Positions 58,542 through 64,000 of a stretch of 64,000 bases of DNA are shown here, piece by piece; positions within the stretch are counted from its first letter, which is position 1; every line of letters starts with the position of its first letter. Source of the DNA: Perlabentimonas sp034003245 (GTDB lineage Bacteria; Bacteroidota; Bacteroidia; Bacteroidales; Tenuifilaceae); assembly GCA_034003245.1 (NCBI GenBank), contig JAVEYY010000028.1, positions 1 to 64,000 on the forward strand, in the 5' to 3' direction. Under the pieces are notes generated by a model. That model ran no database searches and had not been told where the DNA came from. It worked only from the letters and a program-made list of their open reading frames with translations. The position numbers and the translations under genes are program-made.

Positions 58542-59045
58542 TTAGCAGGAAATAACAACATTGATGGTGAAGTAGGAGTATTCGCTGTTAATCTTCTCAA
58601 ACTTATAGTTAATCTTATTCTCAGAAACTTTGGCAATATTGATAATGCCTAAACCAGCGCCACCCTTTGGCGATACATCGCCGCTGAGGATAGTTAACTT
58701 ATAAAGCTCCTTAAGGCCTTCTTTATTTAGGGCATTCACGCGGTCGAGCTTCTCCTTTAGGGGAGTTACCTTGTGGTTAAGCAGGCTATTGGAAGCAAAG
58801 AGTGAAAATTCCTTCTCGTCGAGGAATAGGGTAAACCGGGGCTGGTGTTCTGTGTTGCTGTTGATGATATCTTGATGCTTGTAGATATTCTCAAGACTTT
58901 CGACCATTGCAGAGTATACCTTTTTCTTCACAGTTATTGCCATCCCCTGCTTATCCACATATGCCGACATCCTGTTCAGCAGGAAACCAATTTCTTCATA
59001 ACTCAATGGTCCAAAATGGGCTAAAATATTCTCTTTTTGTGCCAC
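58542..59045 (-). CDS. SiaB-family protein kinase
   Basis: A 167-aa GHKL-fold kinase of the SiaB type (DUF6272). The N-box is VYSAMVESLENIYKHQ (with the Glu and Asn that hold Mg-ATP), and the G-box is GGAGLGIINIAK. It has no sensor or membrane part. SiaB phosphorylates SiaC; a SiaA-type phosphatase and a SiaD-type cyclase complete the pathway in Pseudomonas but neither is seen here. It heads the unit with SiaC copy B 17 bp downstream. Confidence 0.85.
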   Translation of the reverse strand: MAQKENILAHFGPLSYEEIGFLLNRMSAYVDKQGMAITVKKKVYSAMVESLENIYKHQDIINSNTEHQPRFTLFLDEKEFSLFASNSLLNHKVTPLKEKLDRVNALNKEGLKELYKLTILSGDVSPKGGAGLGIINIAKVSENKINYKFEKINSEYSYFTINVVISC

Positions 59046-59254
59046 TTTAAAACTTTTCGTTTAAATTGAATCAAAACTGCATTCAATTGATGAAAATAAT
59101 ATTTTTCGCTTTATAAATGGTATATACAAATGTATTACTTTTTTTAGAAACAACAACCTTTTGAAAAATTTTGATAAACCATCTCCTTTTTTTGTATGAA
59201 TGTAATACGTTTTCAAGGGGTTTGTTCAAGCATTGGCTGCTGTTAAATAAACGA

Positions 59255-59289
59255 GCGGAGCGGATTGGCAAAAAGCCAATCCGCTCCGC
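59255..59289. repeat. perfect 15-bp-arm hairpin after the S46 peptidase gene
   Basis: GCGGAGCGGATTGGC, AAAAA, GCCAATCCGCTCCGC. It lies 20 bp after the S46 peptidase stop (minus strand). Only TCGTTTATTT follows on that strand, so a weak terminator or an RNA-stabilising stem is possible. Confidence 0.75.
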
Positions 59290-59308
59290 AATAATTAACT
59301 AAGGAAAT

Positions 59309-61459
59309 TTACTTAATGATAGTCATTTCGTCGATTAAGTGTTTTGCTCCCGCGTATTTGTCGATAATAAATAGAGTGTAACGAATATCAACGCTGATGG
59401 TTCGTTGCAATTCGGGCTCAAAAACAATGTCACCACTCATAGCCTCCCAGTTTCCGTCGAATGCGGTTCCAATAAGGTGCCCTTTTCCATTTATAACCGG
59501 GCTCCCCGAATTACCACCAGTGATATCGTTGGTTGAGAGGAATGCAACGGGCATTTCGCCATTGGCCATCGCATACTGCCCAAAGTCTTTATTTTGGTAT
59601 AATTCCTTAAGTTTCTCGGGTACTACAAACTCCCAATTATCGGGATCTTCCTTTTCCATAACCCCTTTTAGGGTAGTGATGTAGTTGTAGTGAACAGCAT
59701 CCATTGGATAGTAGTCGAGAATTTCACCGTAGGTAAGTCGCATGGTGAAGTTAGCATCGGGATAAATAGCCTTGCCTTCGCTTTTCTCCATGAGGCCTCC
59801 AACGTACAATCTGTGTCCCTTGGCGAAGTTGAATACATGAGGTTCAACTTCTTCATTTAGCTCACGGAACTTATGGTAGATTGATGTAGCCGCAATGAAT
59901 GCTGGATCTTTGGCAAGTTTCTTTGAGGAGGGTTTTTCCAAGAATGCCCAGAACTTAGTTGAGTCAGTAAATATTGATTTGCTGTACATGTTGTCGACAA
60001 ATTTGGCGTAGTCGTTTTTGTACTTTGTTTCGATGGTGTTGAAAATATCCGGATGAAATTGCTTGTCCACATTCTTCGCAAAAATACTAAACATGGCCTT
60101 TGCAACCTTTTGATCGGTGCTGGCGTTGTAGTTTTTATAAAAAGAACGAGCCCTTTGCTTAATCTTTTCAACGGTTTTGGCCAATTCCTCTTTGTTTTTC
60201 GAATCTAGATCTTTAATGAAACTTTCGGCTCCCGAAGCAAGAGACATTAGTTCGGTTCCGCGAAGAAGGGCTTCAGAAATGTACTGGGTTACGTGCATTA
60301 GATTTTTTCTAGCCTCAACCGATTCCTCGATAAGGCTCAATGCCTGGCCATACTTTTCTTTCCGATTTTCGCTAGCATTAACCCATTCGGTGAATACCTT
60401 TTCTTCTTCTTTCTTCTGGTCGTAAATTTTTAAACGCTTAAGGGCCTTATTCATCCCAATGGAGTTTTTCCAGTAGTTCGACGAACCGGCATACTTCGAC
60501 GAGTACTTGATACGGGTAGCGTCGTCGGCCAACATATCTTCCAGCAGAATATCCTGGCGAATTCCTCTAACATATATTCTGTTGGTATTCGATATCTTTA
60601 TAAGCTCATCAACTTCCCACGAGGTCATGTAACGCTGAGTGCTTCCAGGGTAGCCCATTATCATGGCAAAATCTTTCTTTTCAATACCATTTAGTGATAT
60701 GGGGAGGTGGTGCTTTGGCTTATAGGGAACATTCTCGGGGGAGTAGTCAGCAGGTTGGTTATCTTTGTTGGCATAAACGCGAAACAATGAAAAATCACCG
60801 GTATGACGAGGCCACATCCAGTTGTCCGTATCGGCACCAAACTTACCAATTGAAGAGGGTGGGGCTCCTACCATACGAACATCGGTAAAAGTTTCGTAGA
60901 TCATAAGGTAGTAGTTGTTCCCTCCGTAAAAACTTTGTACCCTGCCGTTGTAGTGTGTGCCTTGGGTAGCCTCTTGGGCTATTTTACGACCAACTTTAGC
61001 TGCCGAATCCTGCAAGGCTCCCTCGGGTAAGGAGTAATCAAGTGATCCTTTAACTTTCTCTGTTACATCTTCAATTCTAACGAGAAACGTTACGGTTAAT
61101 CCGGGAGTATGGATTTCTTCCTCGCGCGACATTGCCCAGAAACCATCTTTAAGGTAATCAGATTCGGGACTGCTGTGCTGTTGTATGGCTCCATATCCGC
61201 AGTGATGGTTTGTGAGAACCAATCCCTGTTCTGAAATCATTTCGCCGGTGCAGCCTCTTCCAAAAATTACGATTGCATCTTTAAGACTGGTGTTGTTAAT
61301 GCTGTACAAGTCCTCGGCGCTTAGTTCAAGCCCCATCGACTGCATGGTGGCAATGTTGTACTTTTGAAGAAGCGGTAGAAGCCACATTCCCTCATCGGCT
61401 TTGGCAAGCTGCGATGTTATTAGGATTAATCCTAAGAGTAAGATTTTTAATCGTTTCAT
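59309..61459 (-). CDS. S46-family dipeptidyl peptidase, DPP7-type
   Basis: A 716-aa exported serine exopeptidase that cuts dipeptides from peptide N-termini. A signal peptide (ILLLGLILITSQLAKA) is followed by the S46 chymotrypsin-like halves: TNHHCGYGAI (catalytic His at 85/86), and TNDITGGNSGSPVINGKG with Ser651. The residue 18 positions after the Ser, which is Arg in DPP11 and Gly in DPP7, is Gly669 (TAFDGNWEAM), pointing to hydrophobic P1 preference. Start ATG 61459 opens the signal; an upstream ATG at 61492 would add eleven residues. Monocistronic. Confidence 0.9.
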   Translation of the reverse strand: MKRLKILLLGLILITSQLAKADEGMWLLPLLQKYNIATMQSMGLELSAEDLYSINNTSLKDAIVIFGRGCTGEMISEQGLVLTNHHCGYGAIQQHSSPESDYLKDGFWAMSREEEIHTPGLTVTFLVRIEDVTEKVKGSLDYSLPEGALQDSAAKVGRKIAQEATQGTHYNGRVQSFYGGNNYYLMIYETFTDVRMVGAPPSSIGKFGADTDNWMWPRHTGDFSLFRVYANKDNQPADYSPENVPYKPKHHLPISLNGIEKKDFAMIMGYPGSTQRYMTSWEVDELIKISNTNRIYVRGIRQDILLEDMLADDATRIKYSSKYAGSSNYWKNSIGMNKALKRLKIYDQKKEEEKVFTEWVNASENRKEKYGQALSLIEESVEARKNLMHVTQYISEALLRGTELMSLASGAESFIKDLDSKNKEELAKTVEKIKQRARSFYKNYNASTDQKVAKAMFSIFAKNVDKQFHPDIFNTIETKYKNDYAKFVDNMYSKSIFTDSTKFWAFLEKPSSKKLAKDPAFIAATSIYHKFRELNEEVEPHVFNFAKGHRLYVGGLMEKSEGKAIYPDANFTMRLTYGEILDYYPMDAVHYNYITTLKGVMEKEDPDNWEFVVPEKLKELYQNKDFGQYAMANGEMPVAFLSTNDITGGNSGSPVINGKGHLIGTAFDGNWEAMSGDIVFEPELQRTISVDIRYTLFIIDKYAGAKHLIDEMTIIK

Positions 61460-61585
61460 TTTAATCAACTTGTTTAGGTTTATTATTATCAATTCAAAAT
61501 CAATATTTAATCATTGTTCGATTATTAAATCAGCAAACGGTTTAAAAAGTTTGGCAAGTATAAAAAGATCTTTTCAATTATTTAC

Positions 61586-62188
61586 CTAAAACGAAAGGTT
61601 CAGCTGATTGTCGGTATGTTTAAAACTTCGGCGATGGTGTGGAGTAATGCCATGATTTGCTATAGCCTGTCGATGCTCCGAAGTTGGGTAGCCCTTGTTT
61701 TTTTCCCACAGATACATGGGGTAGTCTTTCGCTAGGTTAACCATGTACTCATCGCGGTAGGTTTTGGCCAAAATCGAGGCTGCTGCAATACTCATGTAAA
61801 GTGAATCGCCTTTAACAATACACTTATAAGGGATATTCTGGTAGGGCTTAAACCGATTCCCGTCAATTATCAGGAAATCGGGAGCAATCATCAAGCTGTC
61901 GATAGCTAAATGCATTGCCGCGATGGAAGCGTTTAGAATGTTAATCCTATCAATTTCTAAAGGCGAAACCATGCTTACAGCATATGTTAGCGCCTCCTGC
62001 TCGATTACAATTCTAAGCTTTTCGCGTTGTTTATGGGAGAGTTGTTTGGAGTCGTTGAGTAAAGGGTGATTAAAACTTGAAGGAAACATAACGGCTGCAG
62101 CCACCACTGGTCCTGCCAGGCAGCCCCGACCAGCCTCGTCGCATCCCGCCTCATGGATACTATTGCTGAAGTTGGACTTTAGCATCAC
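61586..62188 (-). CDS. rnhB: ribonuclease HII
   Basis: A 200-aa RNase HII that nicks at ribonucleotides in DNA and RNA-DNA hybrids. Catalytic acids are Asp17 and Glu18 in AGCDEAGRGCLAGPVVAAAV, with Asp in LIIDGNRF; VKGDSLYMSIAAASILAKTYRDEYM and GYPTSEHRQAIANHGITPHHR are further signatures. The start overlaps the glycosyltransferase stop by 4 bp (ATGA type), so the genes are coupled. Confidence 0.94.
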   Translation of the reverse strand: MMLKSNFSNSIHEAGCDEAGRGCLAGPVVAAAVMFPSSFNHPLLNDSKQLSHKQREKLRIVIEQEALTYAVSMVSPLEIDRINILNASIAAMHLAIDSLMIAPDFLIIDGNRFKPYQNIPYKCIVKGDSLYMSIAAASILAKTYRDEYMVNLAKDYPMYLWEKNKGYPTSEHRQAIANHGITPHHRRSFKHTDNQLNLSF

Positions 62189-63324
62189 TCTTTATTTATT
62201 AGGTTTAGTTGCTCTTCCATTGCGCTGTAGAGCTCTTCGGCGGTTTTGTCCCAGGAGAATTCCTGTGCTCTTTCTGCCGATTTGGCCGCCAGTGCATCCC
62301 TAAGCTTAGGATCGATGGCGACCAGTTTCATGGCATTTGCCATAGATTCGATGTCGAAAGGATCAACGTATATGGCTGCATTGCCAGCCACTTCGGGAAT
62401 GGAGGTTCGATTTGATGCAATAATGGGGATATGACATCGCATGGCCTCAACAATGGGAATTCCAAAACCTTCGAAGTACGGTACGTACGTAAGCGCAACC
62501 GCGCTACCAACCACAAGGCGGAGCCTGTCAATTTGCAATCGGCCAGTAAATACTACCGATTCTTTGTTCTCAATGTTATTCAGCGCTTCTTTAATATCGG
62601 CTGTCATAAACATTGGTTCGCCTACAATCACAAGCCTGTAGTCGAGTTTTGATATTGTCTGAAATTGCTGAAAGGCTTTAATGAGCCTCGCCACGTTTTT
62701 TCGTGGACTTAGCGCACCAACAAAAACAAAGTAGGGTTTTCCCTGGGTAAGGCTATCCCTTGTACTAGTTATCTCATCGTTTACTAGAGGTGTAAATGCA
62801 GTATTTGCTCCATTATAAGTTACCGATATTTTATTTGGTTCTATCCCAAAGTTCTGCACAATATCATCTTTGGAGTAGTTGCTAACGGTTACAACCTTAT
62901 ATGCTTTACGGGCAAAGCGAGGGAAAAAGTAGTTGTAATACAACCGGGTTATTGCAGGTACGCCTTCGGGATAGTGAAAAAAGTTTATGTCGTGCATCAC
63001 AACCATTGTTGGTGTTTTGGTTCGAAGCGAGATATACCCATCGGGTGAAACGAAAAGGTCGATTCTATTTTTGCGTAAAAAGCGAAAGACTGATACCTCG
63101 AACCATATATACCATAATATTGGGTGACGAGCCTGTGGGGGAAGTACCACTGCTTCAACGTTTGAGCCAAATATAAAATCGGGGTGAGGATTTCGGTCGA
63201 AAAGGAATATAAAGTGATGCTCAGGATGACTTGCGGTTATCCTCTTAAGGGTTTCGTAGGTGAACCAGCCAATTCCCTCGAGTTTATTCTTAATCAGCAG
63301 CCTGGTGTTTATGGCAATTCTCAT
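62185..63324 (-). CDS. glycosyltransferase family 4 protein
   Basis: A 379-aa GT-B glycosyltransferase. N-terminal acceptor domain starting RIAINTRLLIKNKLEGIGWF; C-terminal donor domain with PYFVFVGALSPRKNVARLIKAF, RLVIVGEPMF and the EX7E stretch VPYFEGFGIPIVEAMRCHIP. It is cytoplasmic or membrane-associated and likely works on surface polysaccharide. The flippase-like gene starts on the opposite strand 129 bp away, consistent with a polysaccharide locus at the right edge. Donor and acceptor cannot be told. Confidence 0.9.
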   Translation of the reverse strand: MRIAINTRLLIKNKLEGIGWFTYETLKRITASHPEHHFIFLFDRNPHPDFIFGSNVEAVVLPPQARHPILWYIWFEVSVFRFLRKNRIDLFVSPDGYISLRTKTPTMVVMHDINFFHYPEGVPAITRLYYNYFFPRFARKAYKVVTVSNYSKDDIVQNFGIEPNKISVTYNGANTAFTPLVNDEITSTRDSLTQGKPYFVFVGALSPRKNVARLIKAFQQFQTISKLDYRLVIVGEPMFMTADIKEALNNIENKESVVFTGRLQIDRLRLVVGSAVALTYVPYFEGFGIPIVEAMRCHIPIIASNRTSIPEVAGNAAIYVDPFDIESMANAMKLVAIDPKLRDALAAKSAERAQEFSWDKTAEELYSAMEEQLNLINKE

Positions 63325-63426
63325 GACAGGGTTTTGATGACAAGGGCAAAATAGCTCATTTTCCTGAGATCAGGAATTTTGTTAAAGGGAATTATTGCAA
63401 ATTATTGAAAACACCCAACATTTGCT

Positions 63427-63434
63427 TACTTTTG
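63427..63434 (+). promoter_or_regulatory. -7 promoter box TACTTTTG of the flippase gene
   Basis: A perfect TAnnTTTG on the plus strand, 19 bp before the TTG start. Confidence 0.5.
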
Positions 63435-63453
63435 ATATAAATAAATTGGGGAT

Positions 63454-64000
63454 TTGAAACGAAAGTTTACCACCAACTTACTTCTACTCCTTGCGCTTAA
63501 CCTCGTGGTTAAGCCTTTTTGGATATTTGGGATTGACCGGACCATGCAGAATGTGGTGGGCTCCGGTGAGTACGGATTATTTTTTGCTCTCTTCAACTTC
63601 TCGTTACTGCTTAACATTGCACTGGATTTTGGACTAACCAACTTCAACAACAGGGAGATAAGTCAACATCCGCAGCTGCTGTCCCGATACGTATCGAATA
63701 TGTTGGCCATTAGGCTAATGCTGGCTGTTTTTTACTTCATTGTAAGCTTCAGTGTCGCTCTTATGCTTGGTTATACAGGTCGTCAGCTCTGGCTTCTCCT
63801 TTTTTTGGTTCTAAACCAATTCCTATCGAGCCTTATACTTTACTTAAGGAGTAACCTTAGCGGATTACAACTTTTTAAAACAGATAGCATCCTTTCGGTA
63901 GCCGATAGAGTTCTAATGATATTTTTGTGCAGCCTGTTGCTGTGGACTCCTCTGCGTGAGGATTTGCGTATTGAATGGTTTGTTTACTCGCAGACCGCCG
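63454..64000 (+). CDS. polysaccharide flippase-like membrane protein, 5' part
   Basis: An open frame runs from TTG 63454 to the window edge (182 codons). It encodes KRKFTTNLLLLLALNLVVKP, GIDRTMQNVVGSGEYGLFFA, LDFGLTNFNNREISQHPQLL and several hydrophobic helices. The GEYG-L-FA segment after the first helix and the LDFGLTNFNNREI segment are characteristic of Wzx/MATE-type oligosaccharide flippases of Bacteroidota. There is no ATG in frame before residue 30, so TTG is the likely start; a -7 box lies just upstream. It would move lipid-linked glycans across the inner membrane. The 3' part is outside the window. Confidence 0.82.
   Translation, partial: MKRKFTTNLLLLLALNLVVKPFWIFGIDRTMQNVVGSGEYGLFFALFNFSLLLNIALDFGLTNFNNREISQHPQLLSRYVSNMLAIRLMLAVFYFIVSFSVALMLGYTGRQLWLLLFLVLNQFLSSLILYLRSNLSGLQLFKTDSILSVADRVLMIFLCSLLLWTPLREDLRIEWFVYSQTA

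Noticed and set aside
59083..59271. 62-codon minus-strand frame between siaB and the S46 peptidase
   Set aside because: Low complexity and includes the 59255-59289 hairpin; no protein features.
63426..63650. 74-codon minus-strand frame opposite the flippase start
   Set aside because: Shadow of the flippase frame; the plus strand shows clear membrane-helix coding.

Overview
The window reads as chromosomal DNA of a Bacteroidota bacterium, most likely Bacteroidales-like; genus cannot be fixed from what is visible. The pointers are type IX secretion (T9SS) C-terminal sorting domains, GldH, RicT, DUF1573 and FISUMP domains, S46 and S9 dipeptidyl peptidases, SiaB/SiaC-type proteins, and many Bacteroidota -7 promoter boxes (TAnnTTTG) in front of genes.

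Left end (1 to about 6050) is an accessory island. It holds the start of an IS1595-type transposase, an unknown 156-aa protein, a 21-bp minisatellite, a REP-associated tyrosine transposase (RAYT), type II-C-like cas1 and cas2, and a CRISPR array of 30 repeats of 46 bp with 29 spacers of 30 bp. No cas9 is visible. Five copies of a 33-bp palindrome lie in this 4.6-kb stretch, one of them in frame inside the RAYT gene. The last CRISPR repeat is split by a hairpin insertion from a second palindrome family. Several signs suggest that the array is transcribed on the minus strand, against cas1-cas2: an apparent minus-strand terminator at 3336-3370, and a perfect TATCTTTG -7 box in every repeat in that orientation.

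6055-16485, all minus strand: a DPP5-like S9 peptidase, a 59-residue winged-helix-like protein, and a heavy-metal efflux cluster (two His-rich small proteins, CzcB/CusB-, CzcA/CusA- and CzcC-like subunits, a CDF-like membrane protein), then an OsmC-like protein.

16804-32026: hypothetical lipoprotein and outer-membrane proteins, valS, a zinc-peptidase lipoprotein, a CsgG/LPP20-like lipoprotein pair, a DUF1573 protein, an aminotransferase, a TrmN6-like methyltransferase, a TIGR02757 protein and a LolD-like ATPase.

32166-41009: a beta-barrel protein, two divergently placed T9SS-secreted serine proteases (subtilisin-like and lysyl-endopeptidase-like), and speA. 41027-46436 is a compact minus-strand run holB-ricT-gldH-trmB-ATL-mrp-nfu, followed by pgk on the plus strand.

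48159-54306 is a co-oriented surface-protein cluster: a small T9SS protein, a barrel, a fibre-like protein with a peptidase-G2-like region, a FISUMP lipoprotein and a LuxE-like acyl-protein synthetase. 54388-64000 holds a bleomycin-hydrolase-like cysteine peptidase, a FadL-type porin, a SiaB kinase with two SiaC paralogues, a DPP7-type S46 peptidase, rnhB, a GT4 glycosyltransferase and the start of a polysaccharide flippase that runs off the window.
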